Shown: positions 50,863-64,000 of the stretch, piece by piece
How positions within the stretch are numbered: the stretch's first letter is position 1
Layout: every line of letters begins with the position of its first letter
Origin: Psoroptes ovis
Taxonomy: Eukaryota; Arthropoda; Arachnida; Sarcoptiformes; Psoroptidae
Reading direction: 5' to 3'
DNA: 64,000 bases
Assembly (NCBI GenBank): GCA_002943765.1
Contig: PQWQ01000006.1
Location: 248,001-312,000, forward strand
The notes under the pieces: model-generated
What the model saw: the letters and a program-made list of their open reading frames with translations, nothing else
What the model was told of the DNA's origin: nothing
Database searches by the model: none
Position numbers and translations under genes: made by a program

Positions 50863-53800
50863 TTGAGCATTCACAATGGATACAATTGAGTTGTACAATT
50901 TGCTAATTTTCAAATTTTCAAAGTTTTTCCTGACAAATCATAAATGACAAATTAAATGATTCTGATGACGATCAAATGAATGAATGAAACAATTTTCTAG
51001 TGATTTTCACAAACTCTAAATAATCATAATCAAAAACAATAATAATAATAACATAATGATATTTAAATATATAAACATTATAATATAAATAAATAAATAA
51101 ATGAATGAATGAAATAAGTTTAATATTTTTATGTTTATTTATTTATATTTGTAAAAATATATCAATAAAAATAATAGTGTTATTTATATTGTTCAAATCA
51201 AACATCGTATATAAACAACAACATCTTTATTTCTATATCAAATGTTGATGATGATGAAAATGAAATAAAATCATTTTGAATCATTTTTTATAAAATAAGT
51301 GTGTAAGAAATTTAAAAATAATGTTATTATATTCAATTATTGTGATTATTATTGTAATAACAATAATAATCATTCACACTAATTGGCATCGATAATGGGC
51401 AGATAGTTATTTTGATTATTATTGATTATTATATATTTTATCATCAGCTACTTAGATTAATGAGATACAACAACTTAGATAAATAAAAGTATTCTCAAAT
51501 CACTTTTACAGCTAAATAAAACATGCGCATCCTAAATATAAATTGCTTGATTCAACAAAAACTTGCCCAAATTATTTCAATAATAGAAGCAAATCATAAC
51601 CATTTAATGACGGAAACTAGTGAAAATGCTATGGAAAAAAACGCCTACAAACCGTGGCCTACAGCTGATTATTTCTATTTTTTTGATAATCGAGAAAATC
51701 AATGAAAAACATAACGACTACTTTTGGACCAGAAAAAGTGTGATATATTCAACATCAGAAACAAATTTTTGATTGTAGTACAATGAAACTGAATTTAAAC
51801 GATCAAAGAATGAAAATTTTCTCCGTTGAATCTCAAACGATAATAACGATGGATAATATGAAATACAAACACTTTTTGATTATTTTTTAGCTTCGTTTTG
51901 CTATTTCATATCGTTGTTTGATGCAAATAAAATAGACGGAAAAATTACAATTGAAATAGTAAACAAATAATAATTTGAAATGATTTGAAAATGTCGTTTT
52001 ATAATATAATAAGATATTATTTAATTCATTCATAGATTCAAAGATGAATCAATTTAGTTACGATTCTCCTTGATTTCAAATGGATTCATCCGAAGAGAAA
52101 ATTCATATGAGTTTGCTCACAGAATCAAATAGGGAATCGGTGCTGGTACGCTGCTGGTTGAATCCATAAATCTGAAATATCATTCTTCACAAATATTTGC
52201 TTTGCTAGAATACAGAAACATACATGAAAATTTATACAGAAATATACAGAATCAAACTATAAAAATAATGATCATCCAGTAAAATACAGTCAAGATTAAA
52301 TTCAAATCATCGAATAATCAAAATATTGATTTTAAAAATAAATAAATTTGAAAATTTCCATTTTTTAACTCAAAGGAATAAAATCAAACAAAATCAGTGA
52401 CAAACAACAACATTTTAATCGAATTTACGAATTAATTTACGCTGGAATTTTCATTAAATTTATTCCTAATTTCTGCCAATTTTAATTGCAAAGATGCAAA
52501 TTCAAACTGATAAAATTCAAAATCAAAAAATCCGACTCTATTTCGCTAATTAATTAACGCTTAAATTAATATTTGTGTGTGCGTACATGTTTTATGTTCT
52601 GAAATTTAAATTTCAAAATACAAATTCAAATGATTGAATTCAATTCACTTGGGATTCACTCGATGTCTGTTTGTCTTTTGTTTTAGCTTTGCATTTTTGA
52701 AAAAAAAATTCAAAAAACTTTTGATCAAACAAACAAACAAAACATTTAATTTACCGGAAGGAAATAGATGAAAATTTGTGCCGAAAATAAACACACAGAA
52801 ACAATTGAATGCTTTGGAGTATCCGGAATATTTATTTAATTTTATTTTATGTAATTTGATTTATCACAAAACTAAAAGATTCAAAAATATCCAATCATTT
52901 CAAATGATGACAAGAGTTTGATTGGATTTGATTCGTTTTGAATTCGAATTTGATTCGTTCAATTTTTGTTTGCATTTCGATTTGAATTCTTTCCAGATTC
53001 TTTGAATGCTGGAATGTTGTTTGTTTTTTGGTCGACAAATTCGGTCGCCTATTGGATTGTGATTTGTCAATTTTTTCTCTCAAAGAGCCGAAATTTTCAG
53101 AAGAAATTGCAGTATCGCTAATAGTAAATTTTTCCACCAAAGATACCGAAAAAAATATCAAATAATTATGTCAAATTGATGAAATATATTTAATTAAAAA
53201 ATAGAAATTATTTGGTAAGATTTACGTAGGATTATCGATATATAGAATTTTTTTAGATTGAAAAAATAAATTTGCCGACAATCAATCAATCAATTGAACA
53301 ATCAATTTATTGAATCATGAATCAAATATTGATTTTGATTATTTTTTTATGTTTGTGTGGAAATTATTTTTCTTTCTTTGATTTTTTTAAAAGATATGTT
53401 AATCTAATTGAAAATATACACTGAGATACAGTAGCAGGTCATAGTAAAGGTGAAAAAACGAGAAAATTTTTGATCAAGAAACAAAAAAATTGTTTTTCAC
53501 CTTTACGTTAATCCACTTGATTTTATCATGAAAAATACAAACACACTGTGGAAGCTGTGAATTAATAATTGCCGAGATTATCAAAATCACCGAAATCATC
53601 TATCAACCAAAAATAAATAAAATCTATACACAGATTTGCTACTGTTGTTGTGGCTTGTTAGAATCGTTGTTTAATTTAATTTGTAAGCCGGAACAAACAT
53701 AATAAACCTCATAAAAAATATTTGAAATGAACAAAAATGAAAAAATTTTATGATTTTTTGGTCGATGAACAAGTAGTTAAACTGTGAAAAAAAACTGATA

Positions 53801-55333
53801 AATCTCTGTAAAATACAAACTTTCACCTAACTAAAAATTTTAGTCGAAAGAAAACGAATAAACAACTAAGTTTCATATTAATACTTATACATAGTAAACA
53901 AAGCGTCATGCAGTCTATTTACCAATTCATAGACCTTAATTGAATTGAATTACCTGCTAATTTAGCAGCTTTGAATGAGATTGGAGTGTAATAAAAAATG
54001 GCAAAGAATAGAGCAAATTTTATGACAATTAAACTATTCACTTACTCAGTACAAAAAATGAAATTGAAACTAATAAAATTTCACATAATTTGTCACAAAA
54101 TTTCTCGATTCAAAATCAAAAAAATAAATTTGAAAATTAATCACAAATCATTATCCATTTATCGTTTACATTACAAATCAATTTACACTATTTTTTCTTT
54201 TTTTTTATTACAATCAAACATTTACACATTTTGTTTACCACATTTTAAATTTGACAGTAATAATTATTTTTATTATTACCATTATCATTATTTACAGAAA
54301 ATAAATAAATCAACAACAATTTAATCTTTCATCCATTTTCTACTTCTGTCAAAAAAATCACACAAATAGATTTTATTTGAATGATGGATTAATTTGTATC
54401 AAATATTGACACAATTGATATTTTTTACGAAGAATATGAAGATGAAGGAGAATACGTTTGAATTTGATTCAATTTGACATGGCTACCTTGATTAACTCAA
54501 TGAACTCATCAAATTAATCTGACAACATGACTACTTGCATGAGCATTGGGTGAATACATTCAAAGAGTAACAGAACATTGCAATTCATGTTTAAATTTAT
54601 TGATTCATTTTCATTCATTCATTCATTGAATAATTAATAATCAATCGATTAATTGAATGAATAATAATTACAATTAAAATGTTTTTGCTTTAATTTTATT
54701 TTGCTTTGAATAAGATTGAAAAAAATTTGAAAAAAATGAACATAAATAATATCAATAATAATGATAATAATATTAATAGATTTTAAGCAAAAAAAAGAAA
54801 AATTTTATTTTTTAATAGTAAAACATGCATATTTTGTTGTTTGAATGTGTGTGTTTGGCCAAATTAGAATAAAATTTATTTACAAAATATATTCAAATTC
54901 ATAACATTCAATGTGTGTGTGGGTATGTGTGTTTGTTTTAATTTATTATTAAATGATTTGTTTATCGTCTTTGAAATGTATTCAAATTTTCAATAGAATC
55001 TTGGTTTTGTTTTTTTTTCATTAATTCGTATTTTAATGAAACAATTTTTTTTATTTTGAATTTTCTTTAACACAAAATATAATAAAATTGATTAAATTAT
55101 TAATTGATAAATTAATAACACAAAAAATTGATTGATTTTAGAAAAACGATGATTGATGATAGTGATGATGATGATTATACGATGGTCAAATAAGATAAAA
55201 TTAAATACATAAAGAGTGAACATAGAGAGAGATTTCAACGTTGATAATGATAAAATAGTGATATATTGTATAATAATAATTGATGAATCAGAAAAATAAT
55301 AATAATTGATAATTTATTCATCATCATCATATT
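50863..55333. other. 4.5 kb region between MNX and cyclin T
   Basis: This region lies upstream of MNX and downstream of cyclin T, both on the minus strand. It is A+T-rich with no supported coding region. The open frames 51523-51705, 52895-53161 (minus) and 53998-54324 have no ATG-led domain or splice support. A long hairpin-forming inverted repeat is at 53,444-53,506 and a weaker one of simple sequence at 51,343-51,372. The MNX promoter should lie near 51-52 kb, but no element is recognisable. Confidence 0.5.
53444..53506. repeat. Hairpin-forming inverted repeat
   Basis: Fourteen-bp perfect arms (GTAAAGGTGAAAAA and its complement) bound a 63-nt element. The interior adds a second partly paired stem, an AAATTTTTG-type segment against CAAAAAAATT, leaving a small loop. 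The size and shape fit a short hairpin RNA precursor or a remnant of a miniature inverted-repeat element. I did not match it to a known microRNA. Confidence 0.5.
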
Positions 55334-58300
55334 TTAATGTTTTCTTTTTTTATTTGAACCTTGTTGTTGATTATTATCATCGATCAATGATATATTTCGC
55401 GCCTTTAGATTGATTTTCATTTTCAATGATGGAGCCGCTGTTGATGGTGATTGCTGTTGAGGTTCCGATTCGGTTGAAAGATCATGTTTACGTATTTTCA
55501 CTTTCAATGATCCATTTACATCTCTATCTCCAGTATCATTTATTAATGCAAATGATGGTGCAGCTGAAGATGATGATTCTAATGGTTGTTTATTATTGTT
55601 ACTGGCACTGCTATGATGATTTTGATGATGGTGATGATGATGATGTTTTTGATTATGTTCATCATTGCGATCTTTTTTATGCTTGTGTTTATGATGATGT
55701 TTATCTTTGTGTTTATGTTTTTCTTTATGATGTTTGTGCTTTTCTTTGTGATGTTTATGTGTAATATTCATTGATAATGATGATGAATGTTTTGATAATT
55801 CATCATCGATTAGTAATGAAGGCGGCTGAGATGAATGCGATGTTTCATTTATCAATTGATTGAATGCAGCTGTTGCATGCGGTACTGTTTTTGGAATCGA
55901 AGTCATCGTTGCTGTCACAGCTTGCATCGGTGAATGATTGGTTGCAATGGATCCAATTGATGTAGCAAATGATTGTTGTTGTAATGATTGCGAGGGTTGT
56001 GATGATTTTGTTTCAATATTAAATTTATCATTATTACTAGTATTCAAATTAGTATTGCTTGAACTTGTACCTAAAGTTGTATCAAATATTGGTGCAGTAT
56101 TTGATTTGGATGAAACGTTTTTATTATCGAGCAATGATGAAGCAACATTCACTTTGCTGTTCTGCATGAAATTCGGCAATGATGGTGGCAATTGATTTGG
56201 ATTATTATTACTACTACTATTATCAACATTTGATTCATTCAATGATGATAATGATTGTTTCGAATCGTTATTATTAGTATTATTTGTTACAGGATTTATA
56301 ACGTTATTGAGCATTGTTGGTCTTATATTACTATTACCAATTGTATTTGAAAATTCTAATGGATTTGTGAAATTAGATCTAGAATCTTCATTCAGTCCAT
56401 CATTGATTAAAGACGATCCGCCAGCCCCACCGCCAACACTGCTCATTAAACCAGGAATCGAACAATTAAATGCATTTGTAGAATCTTCATTATCAGAAAA
56501 TTCCATCTTGAAATCAGAAAATGTATCTTTTTTTGTTTGTGAATAATCAGAGAATTCAGATCCATTCGGTGAAATTGTCAATGCTAAATCATTTGGAATT
56601 ATTGAATCACTAAATGATTGATTATTATTACTGATGTTGCTATTATTCATATTACTATGGCTAATGATATCATTGTTAACATTGTTACTGCTAGAAAATT
56701 TGTGATTATTATTGTTATTATTTGAAGATGATATCACAGATGAATTTGATTTTGTAACATTAATATTATTATTCATATGATTATCGACATTTTGTATGAA
56801 ATCTTTTTTCATTTTTTCCATTGCTGATGATGAGGATTCCAATAAGGCAGGATTTTTTGCTGTTGAAGGAATTTTGGCGGACGAATTTGTCATTGAATGA
56901 TGTTGCTGGTGGGGCTGTTGCTTTGCTGCAACATTCGATTGAGATTGTTTTGAACTATGATGATGCACTTGTTGTTCTGAATTATATTGCTGAGGCTGAT
57001 GATGAGTATGATGATGATGTTGATGATTTGTGTGAGATTGATGCGAATGATGATGATGATGATGGGGATGATCGATGTTAGCGTTAGCCGTCTGATTATT
57101 TCCAGATGATATGGATGGTTGCGGTTGTTTTATCGATGATCTAGAATTATTGGCATGCATAGATGAAGAAGAAAATCTTGCATCTTTGGGCGAAACTTTT
57201 TGCAATGATGATGATGATGGTACTGAAGAGGTTCGATTATGGTGCTGTTGCTGATAATTTTGTGATTTATTAAAACTAGCATTATTATGGGATTGGTGCT
57301 GATTATCGGTGATCCTTTTTCGATCCTGAGGATGAAATCGTAAATTAGAGATATTATAGTTTTAAATTATGAATTGGAATATTACAAGTTGTTTTGTCGA
57401 AGGACTATTTGGTAACATGGCATCGCTCGATGATAATATCTTTTTTAATCTTGATGGACTTTTGTTGAATATTGATATAAATTCTGCAGTCAATTTTTCC
57501 AACGTTTCTTGCGTCACAGTCGGATCTACATACGTCCACCAATCGCGTCCTTCAGTAGATCTTGGAATCTTATTGTTCCGATAAGATTGAAATATTGATA
57601 ATTAAATGCTTAATTTCACAATTTTATGTTCCATACCTCAAATGAAGCCCATTTGCAGACAAAATACACACAAATACAAGCAACAACTGTTGGTTTATAC
57701 CGTAAACACATTGTTGTCAAATGCAAACTATTTGTTGCTAAAACATATGATGCTTGAGCCAAATTTTTATTGGCTGTGACGGAAATAATGGTTAAAATTC
57801 CATCTTTAAATAATTATACATGAGTTTACCTCTCAAAAGATCAAAACAATTGACTATGTATGTATGAGGATGCTCAACACTAAGATCAAAGCCCAAAGTT
57901 CGCAACATTAAATTTTCATGATGTACCAACTCAGCTTGCAATGCTTGGAATTGCTGAAAAATGGTAAGAATGAAATTAAATTTCGATCGAATAATCATGA
58001 ATATTTTTAAAATAAGTACTTCGCTAGGTATATTAACATTTTCTCTACTTAAACATATTTGGGATGCTTTTATAACATGTTCCAATTTGCGATGCTGTTC
58101 TTCAACTTTAGCTGCAAGAAATAACGCACAAGAGGCTATGGACTGAATCAAAACAAACAAATGATCAATTAAAAATGGAATTTATTTATTCTATTCACAA
58201 AAAATATTTACATTACGATGAAACCTAGTGAACGAATGTTGAGTATAAAATCTATGCATATAAACGATTGCAGTATTAATCACTAACTGTTTGCTGTATT

Positions 58301-58526
58301 ATTTCAAATAAATGGAAAAAATTGGTAATTAAAATGCAAATTCAGATCAAAATCATGCAATTTTCATAAATTTCACATACACTTGCAATTTTTGGCCCAT
58401 ATCTTGTATGAGATTAGCTGCTTGCTGCCTATATGATAATTCTTTTTCGCTATCGATACCACATTTTCTTGATGGGCTATTTTCAAGCTCTTCTTTGGTG
58501 AAATACCAACGTTCTTGTCTGGCCAT
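55334..58526 (-). CDS. CycT: Cyclin T (P-TEFb regulatory subunit) with histidine-rich tail
   Basis: Seven minus-strand exons (58526-58383, 58286-58212, 58142-58020, 57953-57830, 57773-57637, 57568-57386, 57325-55334) join to 925 residues. The two cyclin folds occupy about the first 260. Key blocks are [92 protein letters not shown] and [20 protein letters not shown], followed by a WWTYVDPTV motif. Cyclin T activates CDK9 for pause release of RNA polymerase II. The long Ser/Asn-rich tail carries His blocks ([13 protein letters not shown] and the [20 protein letters not shown] region). They recall the histidine-rich domain of vertebrate CCNT1, which promotes condensates and polymerase tail binding. 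The C-terminus has paired LKVKI and LKMKI motifs and ends in KKRKH. It diverges from KANSL2, 797 bp between starts. Confidence 0.95.
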
Positions 58527-59323
58527 TATTTTTATTTGAATTTAAATGAAGCTTGGTGGACATGAAATGTCCCCAAACAGTCAGGTAGATAGAATAATAA
58601 AAATAATGATTTTTAACGAACTTTTCAGTTCAATTGATTCAATTAATAAAATTTGTTTTAAAATTTATAAAGTAGCGTGCAGTATGAATTCATGTCGAAT
58701 TTTTTTTAATGGGTTGAAAAATTGATCGGAAATTTTTTTAAAACAAAATAAAATGTAATTGATCGAATAAAATAAATTACAATCAATTTTAAATCTTGGA
58801 ATTGAATCAAAAAAGAGCAATCAAACGCTCTTGTTTATTTTTTATTGGAAAAAATTATCTGCAGATATAAAAATATAAACAACAAAATGAGAGATGATTG
58901 AGACTTTGTGATGACCATTCACATAGGACGTATTGAAATTTTAGTAAATTTTTTTTCAAATTAAAAATCATAGTGATGAATTAATTGGTTTTTCAATGAA
59001 ATTTTCGAAATTTAAAGTGAAATTTCATCTTTATCTATAATTTTGAAATTAATTTAAATCTATTTAATTGATTATCAAATTGAAAAATTAACAAATAAAA
59101 ATTTTTTTATAACGACACATTGTATATGAATGGGATAATGAGCGCAATTTTTCGCTCGCCTTTTTTGTGTTTGTTTTATTTTTATTTTTTTGAGCATTTC
59201 AATTTGAGTTGTTTTCGTTTTTTTACACATTAATTTGTAAACACAAAACTGATCCTTATCACTTTTTTAAATTTTGAAAAAAGTATCTCTAAATCCTTAT
59301 TACAAAAGAAAAAAAATCGCATC
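58527..59323. promoter_or_regulatory. Divergent promoter region of cyclin T and KANSL2
   Basis: This 797-bp interval lies between two head-to-head genes and should contain both promoters. One copy of the shared 5'-flank motif is at 58,917, on the KANSL2 strand about 400 bp before its start. The rest is A+T-rich with poly-T runs. Confidence 0.5.
58917..58940 (+). promoter_or_regulatory. Copy 3 of shared 24-bp 5'-flank motif
   Basis: ATTCACATAGGACG followed by TATTGAAATT matches the copies at 28,561 and 32,682, with the GGACG core and the GAAAT end intact. It lies on the strand of KANSL2, upstream of the start codon. Its role as a core promoter or 5' UTR element is inferred from position. Confidence 0.4.
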
Positions 59324-61083
59324 ATGTCATATAAATTACAGAATTCTCCAGCAGCAACATCAACGCCAGTAACAACAAAATCATCGAATAAATATACAAC
59401 AAATTTAGGCGGTGATAAACAACAGCAACAATTCATATATTTGAAAAGACAATCATCTTTAATCAATCAATTATTACAACAGCAGCAACAACAACAGCGT
59501 CCATCCACACACAATCCAGTAATAACATCTAATAATTGTGGCAATAAGGATACATTTTGTTCCTATCCGCATAGATTTTGCCTGCAGGAACGTATTGAAG
59601 ATTCTAATTATTGTATTAAACATATTTTATTCGATAAAAATGCACCATACAAGCAATGTTCTTATATTCATCCACAAACAAATAAGCGGTGTCAAAAAGC
59701 TGCTCGCCGCTATGACCGTCGTGACCGTGATACTGCATTCTGTACTTGGCATATTCAGCAATTTAATCTATTGCGTAGAAAAAATATGATCATTGAAAAT
59801 TATCAGAATACAATGAGTAAAGATAAGAAAACAAATTTAAAAAGAAAATTTGAAGAATTAGAGCATTATTGTCCAACAAATGAGCATGATCATCGTCGAA
59901 AAAATTGTGATTGGGAATTGAATGATTTTAAATCCGTCATCCCAAGTAAATCATTAAAAGCACATATAAATGATTCGATAAATATTATAAATTATCAGAA
60001 TCAAAATCAAAATGATACAAACAATAATCTCCAGCAATTGACATTAGCTGATGTGACAAATTTTGATTCATTAGATTCTGACAATGAATCAGTTGATGGC
60101 TACATGGAAGATCCCTTGCGTCATGCTGGCATTTATTCAGCGGAAGAAACATCGCATATATTACGAGATAAAATGTTGCGTTTACAAACATTGTATATTA
60201 ATTTATTGGGGTATTACAGACAAATGTTGAAACAAAAAATGCGACAATATTATTTAGCAAAAATATCCATGGCTAATAATAATAAACAGGCTGAAAATTC
60301 ATCTACTGAACCATCATCAGCGGTTACATCCAACTTCAATAACACTATATTCGATGCATTTTATGATGATGAAGATTATAAAATAATGAAAGCGATGCAT
60401 AAATATCATAATATATCGGGACCAGAAAAATTAATTCAAAATAAAGCTAGTGAAATACGAGAAAAATTAATTGCGAATGATGATCTTAGTTGTAATAATT
60501 ACAATAACAAACAAGAAAAATCATTGACGTGTATTTATAAAAAAGATTCACAACAATGTCAAAATCAATGTATACCATTATCGAATTATTGTCGAACACG
60601 TAAGTTTTATTCAGAATTTTTAATGAATTTATAACATTAATTTTTCTTCAATAGATATACTTTATGATCCATATCAAATATTATTTCGTCCATGCGCTAA
60701 TGGTGATGCAGTAGCACCTTGTCTAAAGCCAATCATATCATATGTGCATCGTAATACATGTATCCAACATACACAGATAAAATTTGATAAAGATGAAATA
60801 ATGAAAATCATGGTAAGATTCATCAATGAAATCATTTGATCATATTAAAAGCATTCATTTTTTCCAACTACAGAAAAGTCCTGAAAAAATCGAACCCGAA
60901 TGTCTTCCCGAAGATCATCTAATCACAAACAATAAAAACAACGAGGATGATGATCTTACAAATGAAAATGAACTATTCAATCCGATCGATGACATATCAA
61001 TGGCCATCGATCCAGTTGAATCAGAAAATTTATTCAGTTTAGAGCATGATTTTGATGATATTGATACCAATTTATTATCATAA
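59324..61083 (+). CDS. KANSL2: KAT8 regulatory NSL complex subunit 2 (NSL2/KANSL2)
   Basis: Exons 59324-60599, 60655-60812 and 60874-61083 join to 547 residues. Two Cys/His fingers of the KANSL2 C3Hc3H type are visible. The first uses C79, C86, C97, H100, C112, C123, C140 and H143 (with DSNYCIKHILFDKNAPYKQC). The second is rebuilt across the first intron with C403, C412, C416, C423, H426, C439, C448, C461 and H464 (LSNYCRTHILYDPYQILFRP). The repeated YC-x2-HILxDxxxxxxxxC pattern is typical. The protein belongs to the non-specific-lethal complex with the MOF/KAT8 acetyltransferase at housekeeping promoters. The N-terminus has Gln runs, the middle holds a helical segment (ILRDKMLRLQTLYINLLGYY), and the C-terminus is acidic. 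It converges with uridine phosphorylase, whose stop is 138 bp away. Confidence 0.88.
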
Positions 61084-61221
61084 TTGAATGTAAATTTGAT
61101 CTCTTTGGTTATTCTTTAATATTTCATTCCAAATAATATTAAAATCAATGATAATTATTACAATTAGTTTATTTTATTAATTTTTTATGTTTCGTCTTGG
61201 TAAGTTGTTGATTACCATTGA

Positions 61222-62394
<1,173 letters not shown>

Positions 62395-64000
62395 TTAGGA
62401 GAATTCCGTTGAAGACAATAAATGCTTTTAAAGCTTTTTGTGAACTTGAAACTTGATTCGATTGAGAAAATGTTCTCCGAAAAAAATTAATTGTTAGCAA
62501 TTTATTGGAAATTTTTTCGAAATTCAAAAAAGTAAAAAAATAAATACATTTATCATTGTTGACAAATGTTTGAACAAATTATTAAAGAAATCCAATTAAT
62601 ACTAATAATTGATAGTGAAATCAATTCAGATAATTTGCAACTAATTATTTGAATTAATCAATTTTTCCTTTATCATTAAATTAAGCATATTTAATTAAAT
62701 ATTTGAGAAGAAAAAAAAAGATTAAGATTATTTTTTATTTTTTTGGTTCAAAAATTGATAATTAACACAGTGAAATTAGGAAATTGGGTGCCATCAGCTT
62801 CATGATATCCCAGATTCAGCAAAAAAAAATAATAATAAATAACATGTGACAATTTTAAATCAATGTTGACATATTTTTTTAATTCGGCCGAAAGATAAAC
62901 AATTTTGCTTAATTTAGCAAAATAGAAATTGAATTTTGAAAATCTCAAATTTGAAAATTTTTTGTTTGATATTTCACTCAAAGATGGCCTTATTTCAAGC
63001 AAAAATTTTATTTATTTTTCGTCGATTTCGAAATCAGAAATTCTTAATTTCATTTTTCTAAATTGTTTTTAATTTTTCAATTAAAAATTGTTAAATTGAA
63101 TTAAATTCAATTTTAACAACAAATTGAATTGATGCCAAACGGTTAGCCATAAACATTGATCATAAATAAACACTGGTTTGAAATGTTTAAAAATGATTGT
63201 TTTCAATTTTTATTTTGTTTTGTCTTTATATGACAATGAACAACAATAATTGCAATAATAATAACAATGTGTTCATCAAAAAGATGTATAAATGATAAGA
63301 TTTTTCACATTGATAATAATGATGATTATTGTAATCATAATATTATTAAAAATAATGATAATTTTTACGCCCATCATGTTTTAATGGTTTTGTTCGCTGT
63401 TTGTTTGTTTACCGGGTGTGTGTTTGTGTCAAGTTATAATAAGTGATGTTTTTCACTAATAATCACCAACAATACAATAACAAGACAATTTTCACACCTC
63501 GATCATGATAAAATAATAATTGGATTCATTATTATTTGATCTTAAAACATTGGTTAAGAAATTTAAAGATCATTATTGTCATCATCACCGTAAAATGATA
63601 ATCATCATCATCATTGTAAAATGATAATAGTTATAATGGTAATCATTATATGTTCAACTTCAATGATAATTGACTGTGATAGATAAATAAATAAGCAAGT
63701 AAATAAATAAACATCAGAGCAATAAATAATAATAGATATTGTATTGATGTAACATTAATAAGTACCTAGACAAACATAAACGATTAACCGTGCCGACAAT
63801 AACAACAATCGAATGATTGTTGATTTAATTCAATAATAATATTTGAAATAATAATTTTTAAAGAAACTGAGTCTTGAAAAAATGAATCGAATTTCATCAT
63901 TGTTATTATTTATTATTATTATTTTACTGTATCATCCTCAATAAGCGGCAGTCATCATGATTGACATATTAACTTCTCATTTGTATTAACTTGAAGTTAG
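62395..64000. other. A+T-rich non-coding right flank
   Basis: No gene is supported. The minus-strand open frame 62748-63002 has a non-ATG start and no domain. GAT/ATC and AAT simple repeats are dense from 63,240 to 63,760. The proximal part should contain the uridine phosphorylase promoter. Confidence 0.55.

Noticed and set aside
51343..51372. 13-bp perfect inverted repeat with 4-nt loop
   Set aside because: Arms consist of ATT/AAT simple repeats that are common throughout the window, so chance is likely.
52895..53161. 88-codon minus-strand open frame
   Set aside because: Non-ATG start likely, no domain, no splice partners, and Lys/Asn/Ser/Phe composition typical of A+T-rich noise.
62748..63002. 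84-codon minus-strand open frame near the right end
   Set aside because: It starts at a non-ATG codon and shows no recognisable domain or splice support.

Overview
This is a eukaryotic nuclear window, almost certainly from an arthropod. The evidence is introns of about 55-110 nt with GT...AG ends, very high A+T content in every non-coding stretch, long Asn/Gln/Ser/His runs (CAA, CAT and TCA repeats) inside exons, and clear metazoan genes: troponin I, NFI, an MNX/Hb9 homeobox, Crumbs, cyclin T, CDK7 and CHMP4. Compact genes in a very A+T-rich background, together with a chitin-binding secreted protein, fit an astigmatid mite (house-dust or scab mite group). That placement is inference; no search was run.

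Layout. 0.7-6.7 kb (+): secreted protein with one chitin-binding domain and ten PAN/apple-like cysteine modules. 7.4-15.0 kb (+): 2,320-residue single-pass membrane protein with EGF-like modules and a repeated, unrecognised beta-rich segment. 18.1-23.3 kb (+): NFI transcription factor with a very long N-terminal extension. 26.5-27.5 kb (+): troponin I. 27.8-28.4 kb (-): small BRCA1/BARD1-like RING protein, head to head with CTNNBL1 (28.7-30.6 kb, +). 31.1-31.9 kb (-): CHMP4/Snf7. 34.8-38.0 kb (+): Crumbs-type protein with about 19 EGF modules and no laminin-G domain. 38.4-39.6 kb (-): CDK7. 42.9-50.9 kb (-): MNX/exex homeobox gene with a 5.3 kb intron. 55.3-58.5 kb (-): cyclin T, divergent from KANSL2/NSL2 (59.3-61.1 kb, +), which converges on uridine phosphorylase (61.2-62.4 kb, -).

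Every CDS model given here was joined by hand across GT...AG introns and closes in frame, with a total length divisible by three. Exon lists are in the evidence fields.

The genes do not form one pathway. Several act in transcription: CDK7 (TFIIH/CAK), cyclin T (P-TEFb) and NSL2 (histone acetyltransferase complex), with NFI and MNX as DNA-binding regulators. CTNNBL1 is a splicing-associated protein. The most notable points are the Crumbs protein lacking laminin-G domains, the two large extracellular proteins built from repeated modules, and a 24-bp motif found in the same orientation at three places in 5' flanks (28,561; 32,682; 58,917). I saw no tRNA, rRNA, CRISPR or recognisable transposon.
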